A stretch of DNA of 64,000 nt from Anaerolineales bacterium (GTDB taxonomy: Bacteria > Chloroflexota > Anaerolineae > Anaerolineales > E44-bin32), in the NCBI GenBank assembly GCA_029210945.1, contig JARGGH010000001.1, forward strand, positions 1 through 64,000, read 5' to 3'. How positions within the stretch are numbered: the stretch's first letter is position 1; every line of letters begins with the position of its first letter. The notes below the pieces were generated by a model, which worked only from the letters and a program-made list of their open reading frames with translations, did not search any database and was not told where the DNA came from. The translations under genes were made by a program, and so were the position numbers. This document shows, piece after piece, positions 8,252 to 16,249 of the stretch.

Positions 8252-9412
8252 ATGACCTCAGAACGTGATGGTGTACACGGGGATGTGCTTGGGACTTCCG
8301 GACGAGAAATCCGGTTGACGAGCATGTCTTCGTGTGCCGGTTGAGCGTCCAAGCTAAGCGCCGAGGCGCTGGCGCAGGTGCTGCGTCCATTACAGGAAAT
8401 ATTCAAGCCGGAAGACTACCCTGATTTGTTGCTTGGCATCGATCGACCCGATGATGCTGCGGTTTACCGGATTGATGATACGCGCGTCGTCGTCGCGACG
8501 CTTGATTTCTTCACGCCTGTGGTCGACGACCCCTATTATTACGGGGCGATCGCAGCTGCGAATGCGCTCTCGGACCTCTACGCAATGGGAGTCGACCCGC
8601 TTTTCGCCCTGAACATTTCGGCGATGCCTGCTTCGTTGGATGCCGAGATTGTCGGGGAAATCATACGTGGTGGCGCGGAAAAAGTTCGGGAAGCGGGCGC
8701 GGTTGTCGCGGGGGGGCACAGCATTCAGGATGATGAGCCCAAATTTGGGCTGGTCGCACTTGGCTTTGGTGAGGCTTCCAAATTGATCAAGAAGGAGGGC
8801 GCCGTCGCCGGAAGCTACCTCGTCCTCACCAAACCGATTGGAACGGGCGTGACGACGACCGCCCTGCGCGACGGGGTCGCTGATGCGAGTGATATACAGG
8901 ATGCCGTGCGTTGGATGTCACGCCTGAATGTTAGCGCTTCACGGGTCGCACGGGCGGCTGGCGTTCGTGCCGGAACGGATATCACCGGCTTCGGTTTGCT
9001 CGGGCACGCGGTCGAGATCAGCGAAGCGTCCGGTGTCCGGCTGCGCTTCTTTCTCGACCGGATCCCATTTCTAACCGGGGCGAAGAAATACGCCGACATG
9101 TGGAAGTTTCCCGGAGGCAGTTCGGATAACAGGCTTTTCTTTCAGGATCGGGTTCGATTTGAAACGGGTATCGATGAGACCGGACAGATGATGTTGTTCG
9201 ACGCCCAGACTTCTGGTGGCTTGCTGCTCGTTGTCGAATCCGGCCAATTGAGCAGTTTCAGGGAGAGTGCCGACCAGGAAGGGCTGAGTTTCTGGATAGT
9301 CGGTGAGGTTGAGCTTGGGGATGGTATCGAGGTCCTGAAATCGGTCTCCCGATCCGACTTTCCTTGCTCTTCCAGCGGAGAGTCTGTCTGGTTCTATGCC
9401 GATCCGGCTTGA
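8252..9412 (+). CDS. selD: Selenophosphate synthetase SelD, selenocysteine-containing (TGA at 8342)
   Basis: SelD makes selenophosphate from selenide and ATP for selenocysteine and selenouridine synthesis. The part after GTG 8378 matches SelD (DDAAVY, LDFFTPVVDDPYYYG, AGGHSI, TDITGFGLLGH, DPQTSGG-like AQTSGGLLL) but lacks the N-terminal active site. Read upstream in the same frame, there is an ATG at 8252 with AGGAG at 8243-8247, then EIRLTSMSSCAG, a TGA at 8342-8344, then ASKLSAEAL. This matches the family N-terminus, in which E. coli has Cys17 and Lys20 (AGCGCK): TGA stands exactly at the Cys17 position (codon 31) and Lys follows three residues later. With Sec the protein has 386 residues. 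A hairpin fitting a bacterial SECIS element lies just downstream. SelD enzymes with Sec at this position are known in other organisms. Confidence 0.9.
8353..8373 (+). promoter_or_regulatory. Candidate bacterial SECIS hairpin in selD
   Basis: AGCGC (8357-8361) pairs with GCGCT (8366-8370) around the loop CGAG. GCT at 8353-8355 extends the stem with GGC at 8371-8373, leaving A8356 bulged. The loop begins 17 bases after the TGA at 8342-8344 and has G as its second base, which fits the usual spacing and loop rule for SelB-recognised elements. It lies inside the coding region, as expected in bacteria. Confidence 0.6.
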
Positions 9413-9468
9413 GCAGCTTAGACGATTTGCTCGACAAGATTGATCAGTAGAGTGAAAGGATTCGATCG

Positions 9469-10392
9469 ATGGCAAAAGTTAGCATCATCGGCGCGGGGCA
9501 AACTGGAGCGACAACCGCTCATTTTCTTGCTACGCGCGAAATCGCAGATGTCGTTCTGGTCGACATCGTTGAAGGCATGCCCCAGGGAAAGGGGCTCGAT
9601 CTGGCAGAAGCGATGCCGGTCATCGGCTCGGATACGGAGATTGTCGGAACCAACGATTTCGGACCGACGGCGGGTTCGGAGGTTGTTGTCGTGACCGCCG
9701 GATTGCCCCGCAAACCCGGTATGAGCCGCGATGATCTGCTGGAAGCGAACACCCGCATCGTCAAGACATCGATCGAATCGGCGCTTGAGCACTCGCCGGA
9801 TGCGATCTTCATCATGCTTACCAACCCGCTGGATGCAATGAGCTATGTTGCGATGAAGGTGGGCGATCTGCCGCGTGAGCGCGTGATCGGGCAGGCAGGA
9901 ATCCTCGATTCGGCACGCATGCGCGCTTTTGTGGCAATGGAGTTGGGTGTAAGTGTGCAGAACATCCATTGTTATGTCCTCGGCGGCCACGGGGATGATA
10001 TGGTCCCGCTGACGAGACATTCCAATGTAGCCGGAGTGCCGCTGACACGCGCCCTCTCGGTGGAAAGCCTCGACGCGATTGTAGAGCGAACCCGTAAGGG
10101 TGGTGGGGAGATCGTGGGGCTGCTTAAGACGGGCTCCGCATTCTATGCGCCTGCGGCCGCGTTAGCCCAGATGGTGGAAGCGATATTGAAGGATCGTAAT
10201 TTGATCGTGCCAGCGTCTGTATACCTGCAAGGGGAGTACGGACAGGAAGGGATTTTCTTTGGCGTCCCGGCCCAATTGGGGCGGAAAGGGTTGGTCAAAG
10301 TGATTGAGTATGACCTCAATAACGAAGAACAGGCCGCGCTGAAGGCTTCCGCAGACCACGTCCGTGAGACGATAGAAGCGCTGAAGCTGTAA
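9469..10392 (+). CDS. mdh: Malate dehydrogenase (LDH-like type)
   Basis: 307 residues of the NAD-dependent lactate/malate dehydrogenase family. IIGAGQTGATTAH is the Rossmann loop, LPRKPGMSRDDLL carries the substrate-specificity loop with the Arg residues typical of malate dehydrogenase, NPLDAMSY and GQAGILDSARMR follow, and GGHGDDMVP holds the catalytic His. It would interconvert malate and oxaloacetate in the TCA cycle, in either direction; the citrate, 2-oxoglutarate and succinyl-CoA type genes elsewhere in the window give it a pathway. AAAGGA about 10 bases upstream supports the start. Confidence 0.95.
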   Translation: MAKVSIIGAGQTGATTAHFLATREIADVVLVDIVEGMPQGKGLDLAEAMPVIGSDTEIVGTNDFGPTAGSEVVVVTAGLPRKPGMSRDDLLEANTRIVKTSIESALEHSPDAIFIMLTNPLDAMSYVAMKVGDLPRERVIGQAGILDSARMRAFVAMELGVSVQNIHCYVLGGHGDDMVPLTRHSNVAGVPLTRALSVESLDAIVERTRKGGGEIVGLLKTGSAFYAPAAALAQMVEAILKDRNLIVPASVYLQGEYGQEGIFFGVPAQLGRKGLVKVIEYDLNNEEQAALKASADHVRETIEALKL

Positions 10393-10419
10393 TCGCCAAC
10401 TCTGAGTGTTAGTTGAAGA

Positions 10420-10443
10420 AAGCGCAGGCGGACGCCTGCGCTT
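10420..10443. terminator. Bidirectional terminator between mdh and the LysM gene
   Basis: Perfect 10-base stem AAGCGCAGGC / GCCTGCGCTT with loop GGAC. It is followed by TTGTG on the plus strand and TTCAA on the minus strand, and lies between two converging genes. Confidence 0.75.
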
Positions 10444-10464
10444 TTGTGATTCGGTCATTAACGA

Positions 10465-11607
10465 TCAGGGTGTCGGGGTTAACTCTGGCACGAAGCCCGA
10501 CCACACAAAATCGCGCCGATCGCTAGTGGCACCACCTGGTTCATAACGGGGGGCTCCTTCGACGGATATCCCCGTTTGGCGTACGACCTGGACCCACCAG
10601 CGCATGATGTGGGGCGTCGCTTCGTCCGGGCGCAGTGAGGCCGGGACGATGTACTTTGTGTCCTTGACGTAATCAACCACGCGACGGGTTCCTGAGCCCT
10701 CGGTGATGTCCTCGACAGTGACCCGGTAGCTCTCATTTTCTCGCAGTTCGCCAACTGCCGCCCACTGCAGCGTGACGGTGTCATCGACAAGGGAGAATGC
10801 GGCTCCGTCCTGCGGAAGGAGCAAATTGGGCGCCGGGTACGGGGGTGGGTTGGTCGGTGTAGGAGACGGCCCCGGGGTGGGGTTGCGTTCACAAAGCGGT
10901 ATTCGAAGAACCTGGCCGAGGAATACCGTATCTGAGTTCAAACCGTTGAAGTCCTGGATTGCTGCTGCCCGGACGTTGTAATTTGCTGCAATCGAGCCGA
11001 GCGTGTCATTCGCCTCGACCGTGTAGAGCACTGTGTCGCACGCCGCGATCGTCGCCTCAGCGGGCGGCAGGGTCGAGGTAGGCTCGGGCGAGGGTGTCGG
11101 TGTTGGCTGCGGCAGGTAGATGCGCTGGCCGACCGAGAGGATGCTCTGGCTGTTGATACCTGTGTTGAGCTGCAGGATCGATTGGATAGAGACGTCGTAG
11201 CGCACCGCGATCGCGCCGAGCGTGTCATTTACATCGACAATATACTCAATCGTCGGCAGGGGCGTTGGTGAGGACAGAGCCGTCGGTGTAGCAGTCGGTT
11301 GGGGAGTCGGTGTCTCGGTCGGTGTGTTGGTGACCGTGACATCTACTGTCGTGGGTGAGCCGTTCCCCATCCCCTGCGTGGCGAGATAGGTTAATCCGAC
11401 CGCTAGCACGGTAAACACCGCGACAATTGCCAGCGCGACCGGCAGGGAGAGAGTAATCTCTGAATCAGAGGGTTTTTTCTTACCATGTGTGCCAGAACGG
11501 AATTCGGTGCCGCAGACTTCGCATTTGCGAGCTCCGGCTGGAAGCCTGGATCCACAAGTGGGGCAAAGCAACGGGGCCGCGGCTTTAGGCTCTGCGTTTT
11601 CACTCAT
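10465..11607 (-). CDS. Zinc-ribbon membrane protein with two LysM domains
   Basis: 380 residues from ATG 11607. Order: N-terminal zinc ribbon (CPTCG and CEVCG, residues 15-35), one membrane helix (about 53-75), Thr/Pro-rich linker, LysM repeat one (YIVDVNDTLGAIAVRYDV), Pro/Thr linker, LysM repeat two (YTVEANDTLGSIAANYNV), another Pro-rich linker, and a C-terminal beta-rich region resembling a fibronectin-like module. The ribbon should be cytoplasmic, with the LysM part outside binding glycan or peptidoglycan; the ligand is unknown. ATG 11607 is preferred to an upstream in-frame start because GAGGA precedes it and a promoter lies at 11647-11675, making longer forms untranscribed. Confidence 0.85.
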   Translation of the reverse strand: MSENAEPKAAAPLLCPTCGSRLPAGARKCEVCGTEFRSGTHGKKKPSDSEITLSLPVALAIVAVFTVLAVGLTYLATQGMGNGSPTTVDVTVTNTPTETPTPQPTATPTALSSPTPLPTIEYIVDVNDTLGAIAVRYDVSIQSILQLNTGINSQSILSVGQRIYLPQPTPTPSPEPTSTLPPAEATIAACDTVLYTVEANDTLGSIAANYNVRAAAIQDFNGLNSDTVFLGQVLRIPLCERNPTPGPSPTPTNPPPYPAPNLLLPQDGAAFSLVDDTVTLQWAAVGELRENESYRVTVEDITEGSGTRRVVDYVKDTKYIVPASLRPDEATPHIMRWWVQVVRQTGISVEGAPRYEPGGATSDRRDFVWSGFVPELTPTP

Positions 11608-11646
11608 AAAGTCTGAATTCCTCACGATATAGCGTTGCGACGCAGG

Positions 11647-11675
11647 ATTATACCAGCATCGAGTGTGCACCCCAA
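11647..11675 (-). promoter_or_regulatory. Promoter of the LysM gene
   Basis: On the minus strand TATAAT occupies 11652-11647 with a TG one base ahead (extended -10). TTGGGG lies at 11675-11670, giving a 17-base spacer. Confidence 0.55.
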
Positions 11676-11726
11676 GGTTGGCAAAAGACCACGGTTAAAG
11701 GCGGTGCCGAAGCTGCCAGAAAACCT

Positions 11727-12284
11727 TTACGACTTCAGGCCAAGCTCCGCTTCGATGAGCCGCATCGATAAGATCACGTTCTCAACGTGTTCCCACAGGT
11801 CGACCTTGAGCGCGGCGCATGCCGCTTCGATCGCCTCGCGATCGACGTTGGCTGCGAAACGAGCGTCTTTCCACTTTTTCTTCACCGATTTGACACTCAG
11901 GTCTTGCAGCGATCGGGAGGGGCGGATGAGGGCGACGGCGATGATCAGACCGGTGATCTCGTCGCATGCATAGAGCGCCTTCTGCATCGTTGTCTCGCGG
12001 GCAACCCCGGTGTGATCGGCGTGGCTCAGGATGCACTCGACAACGATCACCGGTACGCCGCGCTCACGTAAGATCGGCGCGCCAGCCTGGGGGTGTTTTT
12101 CCAGCGTAGGGTGGATCTCCCAATCAAAATCGTGCAGCAGGCCCGCCAGGCCCCAGAGGTCCGGATCACCGTCCATGCGCATGGCATAGTCGCGCATGGC
12201 GGCTTCCACGGCGAACATATGTCGTTTCAGATTGTCGTTTTGAACATAATCATCGAGGATCTGGAGAGCTTCTTCCCGCTTCAT
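11727..12284 (-). CDS. HD-domain phosphohydrolase-like protein
   Basis: 185 residues of the HDIG/HD superfamily: an early His (KRHMFAVEAAM, about 22), the HD pair in LLHDFDWE (about 51-52), then ILSHADHTG, and ITGLIIA in the C-terminal half. Such small stand-alone HD proteins hydrolyse nucleotide or other phosphate esters; the substrate is not known. Its ATG overlaps the stop of the upstream SanA-like gene (ATGA), so the two are translationally coupled. Confidence 0.82.
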   Translation of the reverse strand: MKREEALQILDDYVQNDNLKRHMFAVEAAMRDYAMRMDGDPDLWGLAGLLHDFDWEIHPTLEKHPQAGAPILRERGVPVIVVECILSHADHTGVARETTMQKALYACDEITGLIIAVALIRPSRSLQDLSVKSVKKKWKDARFAANVDREAIEAACAALKVDLWEHVENVILSMRLIEAELGLKS

Positions 12285-12895
12285 AGGCCGGTCATCCCGC
12301 GCGTCGCGAAGGCCGTCAGGAAGATTTTCCCAGCATCCCAGAGGGCACGGAATGTCGCGGCAGTCTCCCGGAATGACCAGAACCCCTCGGCGCGGTACTC
12401 GCGCAGATCGGCGCTCACTCCAATGGCATCGATGCCCAGCGCATCACAGAGCACGAGGGCGCGCGGCAGGTGGAATTCCTGGGTTACCAACAACGCTGAT
12501 GTGATCTTGAATTCGTCGCGGGCGTTAAGGCAGGTGAGATAGGTGCGATCGCCGGCGGTGTCAATTCGAATCGCATCCGCGGGGATGCCCAGCGAGCGGG
12601 CGTAATCACGCATCGCGTCAGCCTCGCTGAAAGCGTAGAAGCTGGCTGATCCGCTCATGAGCAGTCCGCTTACCTTGCCCTGTTCATAAAGCTCAACGGC
12701 GGTTGATACGCGGTCTGCAAGCACGGCGGTAGGGCGGCCATCACGGCGCAAACCAGCACCGAACACGATCGCGGTCGCCTTGGGAGGGGCAGCCTCGACG
12801 GTGGTGATGCTCCGGGCATACCGCCACTGCAGGATCCATCGGGGCAGCATGATGGCGAGCGCAAGCGCAACGACGATCAGGATAGCTTTAGACAT
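12281..12895 (-). CDS. SanA/YdcF-like (DUF218) envelope protein
   Basis: 204 residues: one N-terminal membrane segment (about 4-20), then a DUF218 domain with IVFGAGLRRDGRPTAVLADRV, LLMSGSASF, and LVTQEFHLPRAL near the end. SanA/ElyC-type relatives influence the cell envelope barrier in other bacteria; the biochemical role is unclear. ATG 12895 is chosen because GAGGGAA precedes it and the hydrophobic segment starts directly after. The end overlaps the HD gene. Confidence 0.85.
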   Translation of the reverse strand: MSKAILIVVALALAIMLPRWILQWRYARSITTVEAAPPKATAIVFGAGLRRDGRPTAVLADRVSTAVELYEQGKVSGLLMSGSASFYAFSEADAMRDYARSLGIPADAIRIDTAGDRTYLTCLNARDEFKITSALLVTQEFHLPRALVLCDALGIDAIGVSADLREYRAEGFWSFRETAATFRALWDAGKIFLTAFATRGMTGL

Positions 12896-13001
12896 CGATC
12901 TGAATTCCCTCTTAAGCACGTTCGGCATTTTACCAAATGTGTGTGGCACGTGGGGGGCGACACGAAGATTTGTGAGTGGCGAGGAGACCGCCACCAGGGG
13001 A
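12896..13001. other. Upstream region of the SanA-like gene
   Basis: No gene is seen. The ribosome-binding site of the minus-strand gene (GAGGGAA) is at its left edge; no convincing promoter could be picked out. Confidence 0.3.
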
Positions 13002-13069
13002 CGGTTCACAATCGGACCGCACGTCACGGCTGATCGGATCCAGCAGAATGGGTGGTAGGAGGGCGATCA
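13002..13069 (+). repeat. Interspersed repeat, part A (copy 1)
   Basis: This 68-base stretch (CGGTTCACA ... GCGATCA) aligns without gaps to the minus strand of 27715-27782, with about 53 of 68 bases identical, including GCTGATC-GATCCA and TGGGTGG. In this copy parts A and B are separated by 272 bases. Reading frames run through it in places, but the differences do not favour third codon positions, so it is not obviously coding. Confidence 0.75.
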
Positions 13070-13341
13070 TCGGACCGCCATCAGAACCAGGCCGACACAG
13101 GTTCTTGAGCGGCGACTTGCGTTCATGCCTTCCCCATAACAAAGCCTGAGCACATTGCACGAATGGTTACAGCGATGGGAGAAGGTGACGAACCTTAATC
13201 CCTCACCTCCATGGCGCCCGGCGGATCAGGGACCCCGGCTCCCCGGCTGCATAAATAGGGTTCAAGATAACGGTTGTTGGTTGGAGCCCGAAGGCAAGCC
13301 TTCGGGGCCGGCGGGAGCCGGCAAACGGGGAAGCCTGGCTG
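13070..13341 (+). other. 272-base segment interrupting the repeat, with strong hairpins
   Basis: The second copy of the repeat (27.6 kb) has parts A and B directly joined, so this segment is inserted here or lost there. No gene is seen. Near its right end are two perfect stems: CCCGAAGG/CCTTCGGG (13287-13306) and GCCGGC/GCCGGC (13307-13322). No terminal inverted repeats or target duplication are obvious. Confidence 0.45.
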
Positions 13342-13462
13342 CCTGCGCACGCATCGCACAGCCGTACGATCTCCGTCCTGCTGCGCAGCCGTCAGCAAGC
13401 TGACGGACTCCGCGGGTGAGATTACCTCTGGAACTCTATTGCAGAGTCCGGGGCTTTCCTCA
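13342..13462 (+). repeat. Interspersed repeat, part B (copy 1)
   Basis: These 121 bases align to the minus strand of 27593-27714 with about 79 % identity over the first 110 bases. The best-conserved stretches are CAGCCG-ACGATCTCC, CTGCTGCGCAGCCG and ACGGACTCCGCGGG. The palindrome GCTGCGCAGC is fully conserved. The stem CCGTCAGC/GCTGACGG (13389-13406) is not kept in the other copy. It lies about 130 bases upstream of the regulator promoter. Confidence 0.78.
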
Positions 13463-13595
13463 AAAGGGATCGACAGCCGAAAACGCTGGATCACGCACCA
13501 CGGCACCTGCCGATGCTTCGCACTGACGTGTGGCATCCGGGTGACAGAGCACCTGGATGACCACGGATTCCTGATCGCCGATCGCCTGATTCTTG

Positions 13596-13624
13596 TTGAC
13601 GCATGTGCGGGCGTCGGTTATACT
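13596..13624 (+). promoter_or_regulatory. Promoter of the regulator-korAB operon
   Basis: TTGACG (13596-13601) and TATACT (13619-13624) are separated by 17 bases. The predicted start lies near 13631, within or just before the palindrome that follows. Confidence 0.75.
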
Positions 13625-13632
13625 CTGAATAG

Positions 13633-13655
13633 TCATATTTATATGATAAATATGA
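13633..13655 (+). promoter_or_regulatory. Palindromic operator, probably for the FadR-type regulator
   Basis: Perfect inverted repeat TCATATTTAT-ATG-ATAAATATGA, directly downstream of the -10 box and 22 bases before the regulator gene. An AT-rich palindrome at the transcription start fits autorepression and control of korAB. Confidence 0.7.
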
Positions 13656-13676
13656 GTAATCGAGAGGTGGAGGCGC

Positions 13677-14408
13677 ATGACCATTGAGCTCGAATCGGAA
13701 TTTCTCAATTATCTCGCCACCTGCCCGGATTCGCTGGACGGCAAACTACCGCCGATGAACGAACTCGCTGAGAAGCTCGGCATGAGCGTCAGCAAATTGC
13801 GAGAGCAGATTGAGGTGGCGCGCGCCCTGGGATGGGTCGCGGTGCGGCCGCGGCGTGGAATTGAAACGCTGCCGTTTACGCCGGCTGCTGCGGCTAGCTT
13901 GAGCATGCGATTCGCGCTTGCTGAGGATCGCGGTTTTTTCGACCAGATCGAAGAACTGCGCGAGGTAATTGAGGCGAACTTCTGGTACCAGGCTGTAGAA
14001 GCGCTCAATCCTCAGGACAAACAGCTTCTGAGTGACTTGATGGAACGGGCCTGGGCTCTGTTGAAAGGTAACCCGGTGCAAATACCCCACAAGGAGCACC
14101 GTGAGCTCCACCTAACGATTTACTCGCGCCTCGATAACGTGTTTGTGAAAGGTTTTCTCCAGGCTTATTGGGATGCTTATGAGTCGGTCGGTCTGAATGT
14201 CTTTACCGATTATCCATATTTAGAGGCCGTTTGGAACCATCATCAGCAGATGGTGTCGGCAATACGGCAGGGGGACTTTGAACACGGGCATCGGGCTCTC
14301 CTCGAGCATTTTGGTATACTCCAGCGTCGACCCGCATCCGGGACCGATGGAACCGGGAAGGCGGCCGAATTAGAACTGACACCACGAGACATATCCGGGA
14401 GCATATGA
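13677..14408 (+). CDS. GntR/FadR-family regulator (FCD ligand domain)
   Basis: 243 residues: an N-terminal winged helix (MNELAEKLGMSVSKLREQI, about 22-60, with the wing in VRPRRGIE), then an all-helical FCD domain. Likely metal-ligand histidines are EHRELH, WNHHQQM and GHRALLEH. FadR/GntR FCD regulators sense carboxylates such as pyruvate, lactate, citrate or malonate, which suits control of the following 2-oxoacid oxidoreductase. The wing begins without the usual GxxLPSE but has KLPPMNE. A strong GGTGGAGG precedes the ATG. Its stop overlaps korA (ATGA). Confidence 0.85.
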   Translation: MTIELESEFLNYLATCPDSLDGKLPPMNELAEKLGMSVSKLREQIEVARALGWVAVRPRRGIETLPFTPAAAASLSMRFALAEDRGFFDQIEELREVIEANFWYQAVEALNPQDKQLLSDLMERAWALLKGNPVQIPHKEHRELHLTIYSRLDNVFVKGFLQAYWDAYESVGLNVFTDYPYLEAVWNHHQQMVSAIRQGDFEHGHRALLEHFGILQRRPASGTDGTGKAAELELTPRDISGSI

Positions 14409-16246
14409 AGATGACAGAATCTGTCGCCACAAAGGAAATGAACGCCGGGCAGGCACCGCCCGAGAGGGTCGTCAACGATTTCTCGATGGTCGTAGCGACC
14501 GTGAACGGTTCCGGAAGCCAGACCTCCAACATGGCGCTCATCCGAGCGCTGTTCAGAATGGGTATCCCGATCAGCGGTAAAAACCTGTTTCCATCGAACA
14601 TCCAGGGTCTTCCAACCTGGTTTACAATCCGGGCCAGCTCAGACGGTTACATCGCCCGGAGGGACACGATTGAGATTCTTGTGGCGATGAACCATGCGAC
14701 CTTCCTTGAAGATCTGAAAGACCTGGTCGAAGGCGGTGTTTGTTTCTACCCTGACCACTTCGCCAAACCTGATGTCCGCGAGGACGTAATTTTCTACCGC
14801 ATGCCTGTGCAGGACATCATCAAGGAAGCCGATCCACCGCGCGAGCTCCGTGATTACATGTCGAATATGGTCTACGTTGGCGTTGTGGCCAAGATGATGG
14901 GCATCGAGACGGATGAAATTCGCGCCGCGCTTGACACCCACTTCCGGGGAAAGGAAAAACCAATCAAGCTGAATATGGAGGTTGTCGAGGCTGCGATCGC
15001 CTGGGCGGGAGAGAACTTGGTCAAAGAGGATCGATACTATGTCGAGCGCGATAACCAGACAGAGGGCATGATCCTGATCGATGGCAATACAGCCGCAGGA
15101 CTCGGTGCAATCTATGGTGGCGTTTCTTTTGTCGCATGGTATCCGATCACGCCAGCTTCGAGCCTGGCCGATGCGCTCACGACACACCTGCCGCGGCTGC
15201 GCAAGGATCCTGAAACCGGTTTGAGAACCTATGCAGTCATCCAGGCTGAGGATGAACTCGCTGCCAGCGGGATGGCGATCGGTGCCGGCTGGGCGGGAGC
15301 CCGCAGCATGACCTCAACCTCCGGTCCGGGGATCTCGTTGATGGCTGAATTCGCCGGACTTGCATACTATGCCGAGATACCGGTCGTCATTTGGGATGTC
15401 CAGCGGATGGGGCCGAGCACGGGGTTGCCCACACGAACGTCGCAGGGAGATATCCTCTTCCTGCGTTTCCTGGGACATGGTGATACGCAGCAGACGATCC
15501 TGCTGCCGGGCAATATGGAAGAATGTTTCGAGTTCGGATGGCGGGCATTTGATCTTGCAGAGCGATTGCAGATGCCGATTTTTATCGTCAGCGATCTCGA
15601 TCTCGGAATGAACCTCTGGATGTCGGAGCAATTTGAGTATCCCCAGACGCCGATGGATCGCGGGAAAGTCTTAACCGCGGAGCAAATCGAGGAGATCGGA
15701 GAATTTGCCCGCTACTGGGACGTGGATGGCGATGGCATCGCGTACCGGACTCTCCCGGGCAATGAACATCCCAAAGCGGCTTACTTCGCCCGTGGAACCG
15801 GACATGATGAGCGCGCCATCTACAGCGAGCGCCCCGAGGATTATGAGCAAAACATGGAGCGCATTTCCAGGAAGCTGGAAACAGGGCGCCGCATCCTGCC
15901 AAAACCAGTTATTGACGATGGTAAGGGGGCTGAGATCGGCTTGATATCGTATGGCTCCACCGATTCAGCCATCGAAGAAGGGCGCGACCGATTGGCTGAA
16001 GAGGGGATCGAGACGGATTACATGCGCATCCGCGCCATTCCGTTTTCGGATGAGGTCGCAGATTTCATCCGTTCGCACGAGAGAGTGTATGTCATCGAAA
16101 TGAACAATGACGGGCAGGTGCGGATGCTTCTCCAGCTGCATGTGCCCGATCAGGCCGCAAAGCTGCAATCCCTGACACACAATAACGGCCTGCCGATTAG
16201 CGCGCGCTGGATTAATGACGCGGTAATGAACGCGGAGGGTAGGTAA
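14405..16246 (+). CDS. korA: 2-oxoacid:ferredoxin oxidoreductase, gamma-alpha fused subunit
   Basis: 613 residues. Residues about 20-200 form the gamma domain (GSGSQTSNMALIRALFRMG, KNLFPSNIQGLPTW), and residues about 215-610 the alpha domain with YPITPASSLADAL, the STSGPGISLM stretch and the GPSTGLPTRTSQGD loop. Enzymes of this type convert 2-oxoglutarate or another 2-oxoacid plus CoA to acyl-CoA and CO2 with reduced ferredoxin, and can run in reverse. The gamma-alpha fusion with a separate beta subunit is typical of KorAB. A second, four-subunit enzyme of the same family is at 28018-30803. Preference for 2-oxoglutarate is probable, not proven. Confidence 0.88.
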   Translation: MKMTESVATKEMNAGQAPPERVVNDFSMVVATVNGSGSQTSNMALIRALFRMGIPISGKNLFPSNIQGLPTWFTIRASSDGYIARRDTIEILVAMNHATFLEDLKDLVEGGVCFYPDHFAKPDVREDVIFYRMPVQDIIKEADPPRELRDYMSNMVYVGVVAKMMGIETDEIRAALDTHFRGKEKPIKLNMEVVEAAIAWAGENLVKEDRYYVERDNQTEGMILIDGNTAAGLGAIYGGVSFVAWYPITPASSLADALTTHLPRLRKDPETGLRTYAVIQAEDELAASGMAIGAGWAGARSMTSTSGPGISLMAEFAGLAYYAEIPVVIWDVQRMGPSTGLPTRTSQGDILFLRFLGHGDTQQTILLPGNMEECFEFGWRAFDLAERLQMPIFIVSDLDLGMNLWMSEQFEYPQTPMDRGKVLTAEQIEEIGEFARYWDVDGDGIAYRTLPGNEHPKAAYFARGTGHDERAIYSERPEDYEQNMERISRKLETGRRILPKPVIDDGKGAEIGLISYGSTDSAIEEGRDRLAEEGIETDYMRIRAIPFSDEVADFIRSHERVYVIEMNNDGQVRMLLQLHVPDQAAKLQSLTHNNGLPISARWINDAVMNAEGR

Positions 16247-16249
16247 GAT

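Noticed and set aside
13389-13406. CCGTCAGC-AA-GCTGACGG hairpin as a conserved RNA element
   Set aside because: The stem is not preserved in the second copy of the repeat, so pairing is not under visible selection.
13274-13687. Plus-strand frame of 137 codons across repeat part B
   Set aside because: The second copy has a stop in the matching frame, and differences between copies do not follow codon positions.
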